The notes: generated by a model not told the origin, from the letters alone. A stretch of 64,000 nt of DNA from Burkholderiales bacterium (GCA_017880775.1 JADGRQ010000017.1:1-64000), one strand, 5' to 3'. Numbered from the stretch's first letter, positions 16,858 through 26,536 are shown. Program-made: numbers and translations.

Positions 16858-18072
16858 CTATTGTGGCCGATTGAAACGGCGTACGTACTCCGGCGCGGTG
16901 AAGATCCAATCGAGTGCGTCGTAATGGCGCTCGGGCGGGCGGCCCTGATACATGTCGTTGCGCACCAGGCGGCTGACGCCGTCGGGCGCGTGGAAGATCA
17001 TGCCGAGCAATCCCGCTGAGATCTGCACGCGGGACGCGCGCACGAGCCGCATGTCTTGGTAGCGGCGGAAGGCGGCGGCGAAGTCGCCGTCGGCGTCGTC
17101 GGCGCAAGTGGCGAGGCAGATCGCGTCCTCGAGCGCCATCGCCGCCCCCTGCGCGAGGTACTGCAGCATGAGGTGCGCGGCGTCGCCAAGGAGCGTCACC
17201 GGTCCCATGCTCCAGTTGTCCACCGGTTCGCGAAAGCGCAGCATCCAGCGGCGGAACACCTTCGGTACGCGAAGAATGCTCATCGGCTTGTCGCAGTTGC
17301 GCGCGAAAAGCGGCAGCACCTCCTCGGGGGGCGCTTCCTCGTTGTGGCCGCCGCCAGGCCTTCCCACCACGGTCGCGACCAAGTTGAAAAGCTTCCAGCC
17401 ACGCAGCGGGTAATGCACGATGTGCGTGTTGTGCGCCGCCCACAGCGTCGCTGCCGCCCAGCGCAAGTCCCTCGGCATCTCGTCGACGTTGAGCACTGCC
17501 CGGTAGCACATGTGCCCGGAGACCGGCGGTTCGCCGTCGCCGACGATGCGTTCTCGCACCGCCGAGCGCCAGCCATCGGCGCCAACCAGCGCCGCCGCCG
17601 CAATACGCTCCCCAGCGGCCGTGGTTGCGCACACTCCCCGGCCATCGAGCTCGAATTCCACGACCCGGCAACTCGGCCGAAGCTCTATGTCCGGCTGCGC
17701 GCGGCAGCCGTCGAGGAGCGCGCCGTGGATGTCGGCGCGATGCGTCACGGCATACGGGTTCCCGAAGCGCCTCGCGAAACGTTCGTCGAGAGGAATGTCG
17801 ATGACCGTCTCCCCGCTCACCCCGTCCATCATCAGCAGACGCTCGATGAACACCGCCTGCCTTTTGACCAGCTCGCCGACGCCGAGAGCATCGATCGCGT
17901 GCCACGCATTTGGGGCCAGCTGAATACCGGCTCCGATCTCACCGAACTCCTGCGCCTGCTCGAGCACAACTATCCTGAAGCGCTTCCGGGCGAGCGCGAG
18001 CGCCGCTGCAAGCCCTCCTATGCCGCCTCCAGCAACGACGACCGGCAGCCGGTTCCGTACCGCTTTAGCCAT
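16858..18072 (-). CDS. Class A flavin monooxygenase, salicylate/3-hydroxybenzoate hydroxylase-like
   Basis: The 404-residue protein has the FAD-binding GGGIGGLAAALAL loop at residues 15-27, the DG motif GADGWRSAVRER near 164-175 that contacts NAD(P)H and FAD, and the GD motif GDAAHLMLQYLAQGAAMALEDA starting at 297. Its length and motifs fit aromatic ring hydroxylases of the salicylate 1-hydroxylase / 3-hydroxybenzoate 6-hydroxylase type. Such enzymes can make gentisate, and a gentisate dioxygenase is encoded at 46690, so a shared pathway is possible though the genes are 28 kb apart. It is divergent from a TetR gene with operator-like repeats in between. Confidence 0.85.
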   Translation of the reverse strand: MAKAVRNRLPVVVAGGGIGGLAAALALARKRFRIVVLEQAQEFGEIGAGIQLAPNAWHAIDALGVGELVKRQAVFIERLLMMDGVSGETVIDIPLDERFARRFGNPYAVTHRADIHGALLDGCRAQPDIELRPSCRVVEFELDGRGVCATTAAGERIAAAALVGADGWRSAVRERIVGDGEPPVSGHMCYRAVLNVDEMPRDLRWAAATLWAAHNTHIVHYPLRGWKLFNLVATVVGRPGGGHNEEAPPEEVLPLFARNCDKPMSILRVPKVFRRWMLRFREPVDNWSMGPVTLLGDAAHLMLQYLAQGAAMALEDAICLATCADDADGDFAAAFRRYQDMRLVRASRVQISAGLLGMIFHAPDGVSRLVRNDMYQGRPPERHYDALDWIFTAPEYVRRFNRPQ

Positions 18073-18095
18073 CTGTGCTAATTTTCCCTATTGCA

Positions 18096-18123
18096 TTATA
18101 GAATAGACTATTAGGTTATAGAA
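18096..18123. promoter_or_regulatory. Palindrome and direct repeats in the monooxygenase/TetR divergent promoter
   Basis: AATAGACTATT at 18102-18112 is a perfect 5-bp inverted repeat with a one-base centre. It is flanked by TTATAGAA at 18096 and again at 18116, a 20-base direct repeat. The 80-base AT-rich gap separates the divergent starts at 18072 and 18153. TetR regulators typically bind such a site to control both directions, so this is the likely operator of the adjacent regulator. Confidence 0.55.
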
Positions 18124-18152
18124 GAATTGGCAAGCACGGTACGGAGGAGGCA

Positions 18153-18767
18153 ATGAGAATGCACGCCGCCGCGCGGCGGTCCGTCGTCAACGGTCGCCGC
18201 CGCTTGGCTGAAGCCGTCGACGCAGCAGCGAAGGTGTTCGCACGCCGCGGGTACCACGGCGCTTCCACACAAGATATCGCCGACGTGCTGGGCATGCGGC
18301 AGGCCAGCCTCTACTATTATTTCGAGTCGAAGGAAGCCGCTCTTGAGGCGGTCATTCGCGTCGCAGTGGAGGACTACGCCTCACGGGCCCTGCGGATCGC
18401 CCGGAAGGAGACGAGCGCTTCCGAAAAGGTTGCGGCACTCATCCGCACGCACCTCGCTCCAATGGTAGAGCGGGTCGAGTACTCTCGCGTCTTCCTCGGT
18501 GAGCGGCGCTTCCTGCAGGATCCGGCGCGCAAGCGCATCCGCGCCATGGAGCTGCGCTACGAGCGGATCATCCAGCGCGTCATGGCGGAAGGCGTAGCGT
18601 CGCGCGAGTTCCGCGCCGATCTCGATACCAGGCTCGCGATGCTCGCTCTGCTGGGTCTGGGCAACTCCGCTGCCGCCTGGTTCGGGCGCGAGCCCGGCAT
18701 GGATTTCGAGCGCATTACGGCCGGCTACGCCGACTTCCTGGTCCGCTCGTTCCGGACAACCCATTGA
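18153..18767 (+). CDS. TetR-family transcriptional regulator
   Basis: The 204-residue protein has a TetR HTH at about residues 20-65 (AKVFARRGYHGASTQDIADV then RQASLYYYFESKEA) and a helical ligand-binding part. A strong GGAGGAGG site precedes the ATG. It is divergent from the flavin monooxygenase and 19 bases upstream of the second MetE-like gene, so it probably controls both the monooxygenase and the MetE/CoA-ligase/Liv cluster. The ligand may be an aromatic acid or its CoA ester; that is inferred from neighbours only. Confidence 0.9.
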   Translation: MRMHAAARRSVVNGRRRLAEAVDAAAKVFARRGYHGASTQDIADVLGMRQASLYYYFESKEAALEAVIRVAVEDYASRALRIARKETSASEKVAALIRTHLAPMVERVEYSRVFLGERRFLQDPARKRIRAMELRYERIIQRVMAEGVASREFRADLDTRLAMLALLGLGNSAAAWFGREPGMDFERITAGYADFLVRSFRTTH

Positions 18768-18786
18768 AAAAGGAGACACTGCAACC

Positions 18787-19893
18787 ATGACCCCCCCCTT
18801 CCATACCGAGCACATCGGCAGCTTCGTGCGCCCCGCGCGCCTCGTCGAGGCCGCGCGGTCGCACAAGGCCGGAAACCTGGACGACGCGGGCTACCGCGCG
18901 GTGCAGGACGACTGTATCCGCGAGGTCGTGGCCTTCCAGGAATCCATCGGGCTGCCGAGCATCACCGACGGCGAGTTCCGGCGCCGCAGCTGGTCGGCGG
19001 GATTCATCGATGCCGTGGACGGTTTCGGCCTGCGCGACGGCACGCTGGGATTTCGAAACGAGAGCGGCGTGCAGGGCATCGCCGCCTCGCCTTACGCAAA
19101 AACCCGCCTGCAGCGCAGGCGCCGCATCGTCGCCGACGACTTCAGGTTCCTCAAAGCGGTGGTGCGGCGCGGCCTTCCAAAGGTGACGATTGCCGCGCCC
19201 GACGTGATGCACTACTTCCTCGGCCCAAGCTCGTTCGACAAGAACGTCTATCCGGACCGCGAAGGCTACTTCTCCGATCTCGTCTCGATCTACCGGCAGG
19301 AAATTGCCGAGCTCGGCAAGGAAGGCTGCACTTTCCTACAACTTGACGACACTGCCCTTCCCTGCAACTGCGATGCGCACGCGCGCAAGGACGTCGCGAG
19401 TCGCGGCGAGGATCCGGATGAGCTCACCTCCCGGTACGCGCAGCTTTTCAACGACTGCGTTGCGGGAAAGCCAGCCAACATGACGATCGCCATTCATCTT
19501 TGCCGCGGCAACCTGAAAGGCGCGTGGATGGCCGAGGGCGGCTATGACCCGATCGCCGATACGCTGTTCAACAAACTCAATGCAGACGTCTACTGCATGG
19601 AGTACGACACCGCGCGCGCGGGGGATTTTTCCCCGCTGCGCTTCGTGCCCAAGAGCAAGACGGTCATCCTTGGCCTCGTGTCCACGAAGACGCCGGTTCT
19701 CGAAAGCAAGGATGCGTTAAAGAAAAGGATCGACGAGGCCGCCAAATACGTTTCGCTCGAGCGACTCGGGCTGTCGCCTCAATGCGGGTTCTCGAGCGGC
19801 GGCGGCGCCGGTCAGACCGTGAATCAGGAGGACACCCGCCGCAAGCTGGAGCTTGTCATGGAAGTGGCGCGTGACATATGGGGCAGCGTCTGA
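18787..19893 (+). CDS. Second MetE C-terminal-domain-like zinc transferase
   Basis: The 368-residue protein is a paralogue of the one at 15470. The four zinc ligands are again visible: His237 and Cys239 (IHLCRGN), Glu272 (CMEYDT) and Cys333 (SPQCGF). The N-terminal GSFVRPARL and ITDGEFRR motifs also match. It has an AAAGGAGA ribosome-binding site and overlaps the following acyl-CoA synthetase gene by 16 bases, so it belongs to the catabolic operon. Methionine synthesis is therefore unlikely to be its job; alkyl or methyl transfer during breakdown of the operon's substrate is more plausible. The acceptor is unknown. Confidence 0.85.
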   Translation: MTPPFHTEHIGSFVRPARLVEAARSHKAGNLDDAGYRAVQDDCIREVVAFQESIGLPSITDGEFRRRSWSAGFIDAVDGFGLRDGTLGFRNESGVQGIAASPYAKTRLQRRRRIVADDFRFLKAVVRRGLPKVTIAAPDVMHYFLGPSSFDKNVYPDREGYFSDLVSIYRQEIAELGKEGCTFLQLDDTALPCNCDAHARKDVASRGEDPDELTSRYAQLFNDCVAGKPANMTIAIHLCRGNLKGAWMAEGGYDPIADTLFNKLNADVYCMEYDTARAGDFSPLRFVPKSKTVILGLVSTKTPVLESKDALKKRIDEAAKYVSLERLGLSPQCGFSSGGGAGQTVNQEDTRRKLELVMEVARDIWGSV

Positions 19894-21761
19894 CCTCGCG
19901 ATTCGACGAGCTCCGCGCGAAGACGGCGCCGCAGCTCCTCGCCGAGCATGCGCGGGCGACGCCCCACCGCGTCGCGTACCGCGCTAAGCACCTCGGGCTG
20001 TACCGCGAACGCAGTTGGGCCGCGTATGCGAGCCTCGTCGGGCGCTGCGCCCTTGGCCTCCGGAACCTCGGGCTCGAACGCGGCGAGCGCGTCGCGATCA
20101 TGGGCGATGCATGCGAAGAGTGGATGATTTGCGACCTCGCGGCGCAGGCCGCGGGCGCGATTACTTACGGCATCTACCCGACGGCTTCGGTGTCGGAGCT
20201 GGAGTACCAGATGCACGACGGCGGCGCGACGATCTTCATCGCCGAGGATCAGGAATACGTCGACAAGCTGTTGCCGATCGCCGATCGCCTGCCACAGCTG
20301 AAGGCGATCGTGGTGATCGATGACTCGGCGATGTTCGCGTACGAGCATCCAAAGCTCAGAAGCTTCGCCGATGTGCTTGGCGATGATGCGGACGGACTTG
20401 GGGCACTGGAGACGATGGCGCACGAACTGAATCCCGGCGACCCTGCTTTTATTGTCTACACGTCGGGGACGACGGGTCACCCGAAGGGCGCGCTCATCTC
20501 GCACGGCAGGCACATGGCCGGCGCTTACACCGTAGTGAATCACTATCCGATGCTTGCCGCGAAAGAGCATCGCTCGGTCGTTTATCTGCCGCTCTGCCAT
20601 ATTTTCGGGAGAGATCTTGCAATCACCGTGCCGCTCCTGTCGCGCCTGGTGCCGCATTTCGGAGAAAGCATCGAGGACCTGCCTCAGACCCTCTTCGAAG
20701 TGGCCCCCACGGTGCTCTTTACTGTGCCGCGCTACCTCCAGAAATTCGCCTCGATGGTGCTGGTGGGCCTGGGAAGCACCTCGCCCACCAAACGTGCCGC
20801 CTATGACGCGGCGATGCGCGTTGGGCGCAAGTGCGCCGCTGCGCGCTGGAACGGCACCGCGGGGCCGGCGAGCGCGTTCCTGCAGCACGCCGCCGCGTCG
20901 CTCGCGTTCCGGCCGATCCTGAACAAGCTGGGGCTCGACCATGTCGAACTGTTTCTTTCCGGCGGCGCGCCACTGCCGCCAGAGACTGCGGCACTGTGGC
21001 AGGTCTGGGGAGTGAACGTGGTGGAAGCCTATGGGCAGACCGAGACCGGGGGCGCATTTATCAGCGGCCAAAGGGGGCCCTTCCCCCGTCCCGGCAACGT
21101 CGGCACGGTCGTCAGCGGCTGGAAAGTGCGGCTCTCGGGCGAAGGCGAGATCCTGGTGCGAGGCCCAGACTTCTTCGAAGGCTACTGGGGCAAACCCGAA
21201 GCGACGCACGAAGCGATCGACGCGGAGGGATGGCTGCATACCGGCGACGTCGGGCAATGGCACGACGGCAATCTCAGAATCATCGACCGCGCGCGCGACT
21301 TCATCGTGACGGCGGGAGGCAAGACGATCTCACCCGCGCATATCGAGAACATCCTGCGGGCCAGTCCTTATCTCGCGGAAGTGGTGGTCATCGGCCATGC
21401 GCGCAAGTACCTCACGGCGCTCGTTGAGATCGACTTCGACGCGGTGGCTGATTGGGCGCGCAGTCACGACGTCTCTTACACCGGCTTCACCAGCCTCGCG
21501 CAGCATGCCGAGGTCGAACGCCTGGTTAGCGGAGAGATCGAGCGCCTGAACGCGCAACTCGCGCGCGTGGAGCAGATAAAGCGCTTCCGCGTACTGCCGA
21601 AAGCGCTCGACCCCGAGGAAGAGGGCGAGCCGGTGACGCCGACGCGAAAAGTGAAGCGCACGCTCATGTATCAACGCTTCGAGGCACTCGTGGAGTCGAT
21701 GTACGATGACCGGGAGGAGAAACTGGTCGCCGCCGAAATCAACGGCATGCTGTCCACCTGA
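19878..21761 (+). CDS. AMP-forming acyl-CoA synthetase (long-chain FadD-like)
   Basis: The 627-residue adenylate-forming enzyme has the P-loop-like motif VYTSGTTGHPKGA near 192-204, the motif YGQTETGG near 387-394, the GEILVRGPDFFEGYW region, HTGDVG near 454 and a C-terminal lysine region with PTRKVKRT. The domain order and length match long-chain fatty acyl-CoA synthetases such as the FadD15 type. It activates a carboxylic acid with ATP and CoA and is presumably the entry step of this operon. It starts within the end of the MetE-like gene, and the transporter genes follow 14 bases later, so uptake and activation are co-expressed. Confidence 0.92.
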   Translation: MGQRLTSRFDELRAKTAPQLLAEHARATPHRVAYRAKHLGLYRERSWAAYASLVGRCALGLRNLGLERGERVAIMGDACEEWMICDLAAQAAGAITYGIYPTASVSELEYQMHDGGATIFIAEDQEYVDKLLPIADRLPQLKAIVVIDDSAMFAYEHPKLRSFADVLGDDADGLGALETMAHELNPGDPAFIVYTSGTTGHPKGALISHGRHMAGAYTVVNHYPMLAAKEHRSVVYLPLCHIFGRDLAITVPLLSRLVPHFGESIEDLPQTLFEVAPTVLFTVPRYLQKFASMVLVGLGSTSPTKRAAYDAAMRVGRKCAAARWNGTAGPASAFLQHAAASLAFRPILNKLGLDHVELFLSGGAPLPPETAALWQVWGVNVVEAYGQTETGGAFISGQRGPFPRPGNVGTVVSGWKVRLSGEGEILVRGPDFFEGYWGKPEATHEAIDAEGWLHTGDVGQWHDGNLRIIDRARDFIVTAGGKTISPAHIENILRASPYLAEVVVIGHARKYLTALVEIDFDAVADWARSHDVSYTGFTSLAQHAEVERLVSGEIERLNAQLARVEQIKRFRVLPKALDPEEEGEPVTPTRKVKRTLMYQRFEALVESMYDDREEKLVAAEINGMLST

Positions 21762-21775
21762 CTGGAGGAGGAAAA

Positions 21776-22930
21776 ATGAAACGCACGTTATTGCTGGGAT
21801 TGTTGACAACCTGGGTGTCTTGCGCGAACGCTCAGGATGCGTATGTCATCGGCCTCTCGGGCGCGCTCACCGGGCCGAACGCCGGCGTCTATGCGCCGGT
21901 GGTCGAGGGGATCAAGCTCTACGTCGACCACCTGAATGGGAAAGGCGGCGTCAATGGCCGCCAGATCCGCCTGCTCATCCAGGACAACAGCGGCGAGCCT
22001 TCCAAAGCAGCAGCGGACGCCAAGCGCTTCCTGTCGCAGGACAACGTCATCATGGTCGTCAATACCAGCCTCTCGTCGACATACGCGCCGATGGTGTCCG
22101 AATCCAAGCGCGCGGGCGTGCCGCTGCTCTTCGCTGGCGCCGTTTGCCCAAAGGAGGTCTATCCGCCGGCTGACGAACTGCAATTCTGCACCACTGCCTT
22201 TACGCCGGGCTACGACACTCGCATGGCCTTCACGGTGATCAAGGAGATGGCCAAGGAACCGGTCCGGATCGGCTTTGCAGCGATGGCGATTCCGATCTCG
22301 CGAGCGGAGATGGACTATGCCGCAAGCGTAGCGAAGCAGATGAACATGACACCGGTCGAGACACAGATCTCTCCGCCGCCTGCCCCGGATTACACGCCCT
22401 TCGCCACCAAGCTGAAGGATGCGAATCCCAACTGGATTTATTCCTGGTCGCCGTGGATCTCGGAGGTGAGGACGTTCGAAGCGCTGCGGCGCATCGGCTG
22501 GCAAGGCCCCTATGTCACCATCGCGCATATCCCGGCCGAGGAAGAGTTGGTGCGGCTGAAGGACCCGAACTTCATCGTGTTCGGCGCCAACGCGCTGTTC
22601 CAGGACAACCAGCCGGGACACCGCGACATCCGCGAGGCGGCGAAGAACGCAAAGCTCAGCTATTCGGTCGAGCAGATGGCCGAAGGCTGGATTGCGGGCA
22701 TGGCCATCGAGCAGGCGCTGAAAAACTCGGGTTGGCCGCCGGCACCGGAGAAGCTCGTCAAATCCATGAATGATCTCAAGGTAGACCTGAAGGGCCTGCG
22801 CGACGGCGGGATCGAGTGGACCAAGGACAACCACTTCAGGGCAAAGCAGTCCTACCGGGTCTATCGCTGGGATCCGGCCAAACAGGCCATTGTGCGCGTC
22901 AAGGACTGGACCGAGATCGGGGCGAAGTAG
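21776..22930 (+). CDS. Liv-type ABC transporter substrate-binding protein
   Basis: The 384-residue protein begins with a signal peptide (MKRTLLLGLLTTWVSCANA) and continues with YVIGLSGALTGPNAGVYAPVVEGIKLY, the usual opening of LivK-like periplasmic proteins (Peripla_BP_6). The ribosome-binding site GGAGGAGG is strong. In operons of this kind such proteins bind aromatic or aliphatic carboxylates, amides or branched amino acids. Given the adjoining acyl-CoA synthetase, a carboxylic acid is the best guess. Confidence 0.92.
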   Translation: MKRTLLLGLLTTWVSCANAQDAYVIGLSGALTGPNAGVYAPVVEGIKLYVDHLNGKGGVNGRQIRLLIQDNSGEPSKAAADAKRFLSQDNVIMVVNTSLSSTYAPMVSESKRAGVPLLFAGAVCPKEVYPPADELQFCTTAFTPGYDTRMAFTVIKEMAKEPVRIGFAAMAIPISRAEMDYAASVAKQMNMTPVETQISPPPAPDYTPFATKLKDANPNWIYSWSPWISEVRTFEALRRIGWQGPYVTIAHIPAEEELVRLKDPNFIVFGANALFQDNQPGHRDIREAAKNAKLSYSVEQMAEGWIAGMAIEQALKNSGWPPAPEKLVKSMNDLKVDLKGLRDGGIEWTKDNHFRAKQSYRVYRWDPAKQAIVRVKDWTEIGAK

Positions 22931-22934
22931 CGCC

Positions 22935-23804
22935 TTGCAACTTGCGGTCAATATTGCGGTACTGGCGGCGATCTACGCACTGGTCAGCTGCGGCTACGTC
23001 CTGATCTACCGGACGAGCCGCGTGCTGAACCTCGCGCACGGCGAGTTGATGATGCTCGGGGCGTACGGGCTGTTCACGACCGCGTCGCTGTTCGCCGGGT
23101 ATCCGCTCCTGGCGATCGCAACCTCGGCACTCCTCGCGCTCATCGTGGGCGTGCTCGTGTACGTGTTGTTGATGCGCCACATGGCGGGGGAGGCAGTGCT
23201 TGCGGCGGTGCTGACGACGATCGCGCTCGGCATTCTGCTGCGAGGCACGATCATCCTCTTCTGGACCGCGCAGGCGCAGCATCCGATCCGGGCGCTTGGC
23301 TTGACCAACCAGTCCATCGCTATCGGCGACGCAAAGATCTCGGCGGTCGGCTTGACGCTGATCGTCGTGACCGCCTGCGTCTACGCCGGCCTCTACGCCT
23401 TCTTGCGGTACACGGCCTGGGGCATCCGCATGCGTGCCGCCGGGCAGAACCCACTGCTCGCCGCGCAGCGCGGCATCGGTCTGCACCGGATCTACGCGCT
23501 GGCTTGGGGACTAGCCACGTTCACCGCCGGACTCGCCGGCATGCTGGTTGCCTGTGACTCGGCGCTCGATCAGACAATGGCAACCATCGGGCTGAAGGCT
23601 TTCCCGGCTGCTTTGGTCGGGGGTCTCGACAGCCTGCTCGGCGCGCTGTTGGGCTCCCTGATCGTCTCGGCCTCCGAGGTGCTCATCATCTATTACGTGG
23701 ATCCGCTGCTCTCAGAGGTGGTGCCATTCATCGTGTTGCTCGCAATGCTCGTGGTGCGCCCCTGGGGACTGCTCGGTACGCGCGAGGAGCTTGACCGGGT
23801 ATGA
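22935..23804 (+). CDS. livH: Liv-type ABC transporter permease, LivH-like
   Basis: A membrane permease of the LivH family with about eight helices and the characteristic LNLAHGELMMLGAY segment near the start, plus a late GLDSLLGALLGSLIV segment. I place the start at a TTG four bases after the stop of the binding-protein gene because the first helix begins right there. An in-frame ATG at 22890 would overlap the upstream gene by 41 bases and add a non-helical, arginine-rich leader. The gene ends close to the next permease. It forms the membrane channel with the LivM-like subunit. Confidence 0.88.
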   Translation: MQLAVNIAVLAAIYALVSCGYVLIYRTSRVLNLAHGELMMLGAYGLFTTASLFAGYPLLAIATSALLALIVGVLVYVLLMRHMAGEAVLAAVLTTIALGILLRGTIILFWTAQAQHPIRALGLTNQSIAIGDAKISAVGLTLIVVTACVYAGLYAFLRYTAWGIRMRAAGQNPLLAAQRGIGLHRIYALAWGLATFTAGLAGMLVACDSALDQTMATIGLKAFPAALVGGLDSLLGALLGSLIVSASEVLIIYYVDPLLSEVVPFIVLLAMLVVRPWGLLGTREELDRV

Positions 23805-23820
23805 ACGATCCCGTGCCGGT

Positions 23821-24888
23821 ATGAGCCAGCCGCGCTCGAGCGGGTACCTTCGCACCCGCTACGCCCAGGACTGGATGCTTCTCGAGACGCGCACTCAGCG
23901 GGTCGGCTTCGCGCTGTTCGCCGCGTGCGCTCTGGCGCTGCCCTTTTTCGCCGGGGCATTCCACCTCGATATCGCCAACCAAGTGCTGCTCGCCTCCATC
24001 GGCGCAGTGGCCCTGATGCTGCTGACGGGCTATGCCGGCCAGATCTCTCTGGGCCACGCCGGACTGCTCGCCGCCGGCGCGTTCACCACGGGAATCCTGT
24101 TCAAGGAGTTCGCGGCGCCCTTCTGGGTCACGCTGCCCGCGGCGGCGGCAGTCGGCGCCGCGCTCGGCGTGATCTTCGGCCTGCCGAGTCTGAGGCTGCG
24201 AGGCCTCTACCTCGCCGTTTCGACGCTCGCGCTGCATTTCATCGTCATCTACTTGGGCAGCGAATACGAATCAAAACGCGGCTTCTCCACCGGCGTGGTC
24301 ATCGATCCGCCGCGCCTGGGCAGTTGGACCCTTACCGACGCACGGGCCTGGTACTTCGTCCTGCTCGCTGCGGCCACCGCAACCGTGCTCTTCAGCCTGA
24401 ACCTGATGCGCTCCCGCACCGGCCGCGCCTGGCGAGCGATTCACGGCCGCGAGACGGTCGCGGGCGCCCTCGGCATCAGCGTGCAGCGCGCGAAGCTCTC
24501 CGCCTTTGTGGTGTCGTCGACCCTTACGGCAGTAGCAGGATGCCTGTTCGCGTATTACCGCGGCTTCGTCTCGGCGGAGGCGTTTTCGCTGTTCCTCACC
24601 ATCCAATACGTGGCGATGGTGATCATCGGCGGGTTGGGTTCGATTCTCGGCGCGCTGCTCGGGGCAGTGTTCGTGGTGCTCTTTCCCTACGGCATCGAAG
24701 CGGCGATGAAGGCGACGGCGCTCGCCGATCGCCTCTCCTCGCTCATATTCGCTGTGAACTACGCCGCGTTCGGCCTGGTCATGATCCTTTTTCTGGTGTT
24801 CGAACCCAAGGGTCTCGTCGGCATCTGGCAGCGCGTGCAGGCGTGGTTCCTGTTGTGGCCATTCAAGCAGAAGCCCGTTGGCAAATGA
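23821..24888 (+). CDS. livM: Liv-type ABC transporter permease, LivM-like
   Basis: A LivM-family permease of about 355 residues with roughly ten helices. It shows LTGYAGQISLGHAGLLAAGAF, the family hallmark, and the late IGGLGSILGALLGAVFVV segment. ATG 23821 gives the expected N-terminus; a TTG at 23791 in the same frame, with GAGGAG too close to it, is an alternative. The stop overlaps the start of the first ATPase gene as ATGA. It pairs with the LivH-like permease. Confidence 0.9.
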   Translation: MSQPRSSGYLRTRYAQDWMLLETRTQRVGFALFAACALALPFFAGAFHLDIANQVLLASIGAVALMLLTGYAGQISLGHAGLLAAGAFTTGILFKEFAAPFWVTLPAAAAVGAALGVIFGLPSLRLRGLYLAVSTLALHFIVIYLGSEYESKRGFSTGVVIDPPRLGSWTLTDARAWYFVLLAAATATVLFSLNLMRSRTGRAWRAIHGRETVAGALGISVQRAKLSAFVVSSTLTAVAGCLFAYYRGFVSAEAFSLFLTIQYVAMVIIGGLGSILGALLGAVFVVLFPYGIEAAMKATALADRLSSLIFAVNYAAFGLVMILFLVFEPKGLVGIWQRVQAWFLLWPFKQKPVGK

Positions 24889-25688
24889 CGCCGCCGCTGC
24901 TCAGGGTGGAGAAACTTGAAGTGGTCTATCACCACGTCATCACCGCGGTGCAGGGTATCTCGCTCGAGGTGCCCGAAGGCTCGATCGTCGCGCTGCTCGG
25001 CACCAACGGCGCGGGCAAGACCACCACGCTGCGCGCGATTTCGGGATTCCTCGGCGTGGACGACGCGCGCGTGACTGAAGGATCGATCGAGTACCGCGGC
25101 CATCGCATCGAAAATCTGCCGCCGCATCGGATCACCTCACGCGGTATCACGCTGGTACCGGAACGGAGCAAGGTGTTCGAGAACCTGACGGTCGTCGAGA
25201 ACATCGAGGCCGTGGTTCCTCGGCCGGGAGCGGACGCGCGCAAGCTCGCTGAAGCGGTCTGGGAGTACTTTCCCGTGCTCGCGCGTCTGCGCGATCGCGA
25301 AGCTGGATACCTCTCGGGCGGCGAGCGCCAGATGCTGGCGATAGGTTCGGCGCTCGCCTGCGCTCCGGAACTGCTACTGGTCGACGAGCTTTCGCAGGGC
25401 CTCGCGCCGCTCATCGTCGAAGAGCTGCTGCACCGCTTGCAGGCGATCCGCAAGGATCTCGGCATGACCCTGCTGCTGGTCGAGCAGAACGCAGCCGTGG
25501 CGCTCGACGTCGCCGACTACGCCTACGTGATGGAGAACGGCCGCATCGTGCTCGACGGCACGCCCGAGAAGCTGCGCAGCCACCAGGACATCCGTGAGTT
25601 CTATCTGGGCACGGGGGCGGGCAGCGGAGCGCGCCGCAGCTACCGCGACGTAAAGCAGTACCGCCGGAGCCGGCGCTGGTATGGCTGA
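24885..25688 (+). CDS. livF: Liv-type ABC transporter ATPase, LivF-like
   Basis: The 267-residue ATPase has Walker A GTNGAGKTT, signature LSGGERQM, Walker B LLLVDELSQGLAP and the H-loop-region LLLVEQN. It is closest in layout to LivF. The C-terminus carries an extra arginine- and tyrosine-rich tail of about 20 residues that standard LivF lacks. The start overlaps the LivM stop by four bases and its end overlaps the start of the second ATPase by eight, a tightly coupled arrangement. Confidence 0.92.
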   Translation: MTPPLLRVEKLEVVYHHVITAVQGISLEVPEGSIVALLGTNGAGKTTTLRAISGFLGVDDARVTEGSIEYRGHRIENLPPHRITSRGITLVPERSKVFENLTVVENIEAVVPRPGADARKLAEAVWEYFPVLARLRDREAGYLSGGERQMLAIGSALACAPELLLVDELSQGLAPLIVEELLHRLQAIRKDLGMTLLLVEQNAAVALDVADYAYVMENGRIVLDGTPEKLRSHQDIREFYLGTGAGSGARRSYRDVKQYRRSRRWYG

Positions 25689-26457
25689 CAACCTGAAACT
25701 CGAGGGCGTGTCGCTCGCCTTCGGCGGCCTGCAGGTGCTGCAGGACGTGTCATTCGAGACGCGCAAAGGCGAACTGCTTTGCCTCATCGGGCCGAACGGC
25801 GCAGGCAAGACTTCGATCCTCAACTGCATCTGCGGCCTCTACCGGCCGGGCAGTGGCCGCATCACGTTCGGCGCGAACGACCTGACGCGAATGGCGCCGC
25901 ACCGCATCTCGCGCCTTGGCCTTGCGCGCACCTTCCAGCATGGCGAACTGTTCGCGCACCTCACGGTGGTCGAGAACCTGCTGGTTGCGCGTCACGCCAG
26001 GATCGGCACCAACATCGTTGCGGAGGGATTCTTCACTCGCAGCGTGCGCGAGGAGGAAGCGGTGCACAGGAAGGCGGTCGAGGAAGTGCTCGACTTCACG
26101 GACCTTGAGCGTTACCGCCACGAACATGTCGGCGCGCTCCCCTTCGGCATCCAGAAAATCGTCGGCTTCGCGCGCGCGCTCGCGATGCAGCCCAAAGTAA
26201 TGCTGCTAGATGAACCCTCCGCGGGCCTGAACCGGGACGAGCGCGAAGACCTCGCGCGCCACATCCTGCGCATCAAACATGAGCTGGGCATTCCGATGAT
26301 CTGGGTCGAGCACGACATGCAGATGGTCGCGGACCTCGCCGACCGGCTGTACGTGCTGGATCACGGCGAGCCGATTGCGCAAGGGAGGCCGGAGGAGGTG
26401 CTAAAGGATCATCGGGTGGTGGAGGCGTATCTGGGTACCCGAACAACGATGGCGTGA
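25681..26457 (+). CDS. livG: Liv-type ABC transporter ATPase, LivG-like
   Basis: The 258-residue ATPase has Walker A GPNGAGKTS, Walker B VMLLDEPSAGLN and the LivG-type degenerate signature LPFGIQKIVGFARAL instead of LSGGQ. The switch histidine is in MIWVEHDMQMV. Together with the LivF-like protein it powers the two permeases. It ends the transporter part; the next gene follows after 79 bases, so the transcript may continue. Confidence 0.92.
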   Translation: MADNLKLEGVSLAFGGLQVLQDVSFETRKGELLCLIGPNGAGKTSILNCICGLYRPGSGRITFGANDLTRMAPHRISRLGLARTFQHGELFAHLTVVENLLVARHARIGTNIVAEGFFTRSVREEEAVHRKAVEEVLDFTDLERYRHEHVGALPFGIQKIVGFARALAMQPKVMLLDEPSAGLNRDEREDLARHILRIKHELGIPMIWVEHDMQMVADLADRLYVLDHGEPIAQGRPEEVLKDHRVVEAYLGTRTTMA

Positions 26458-26536
26458 TGCAAGCCCGGCCGGGTCGCGAAGACTTTGAGACAATCGCCGC
26501 GCGACCCGACAATTCAGCCCTCAAAGGGAGAACCCG

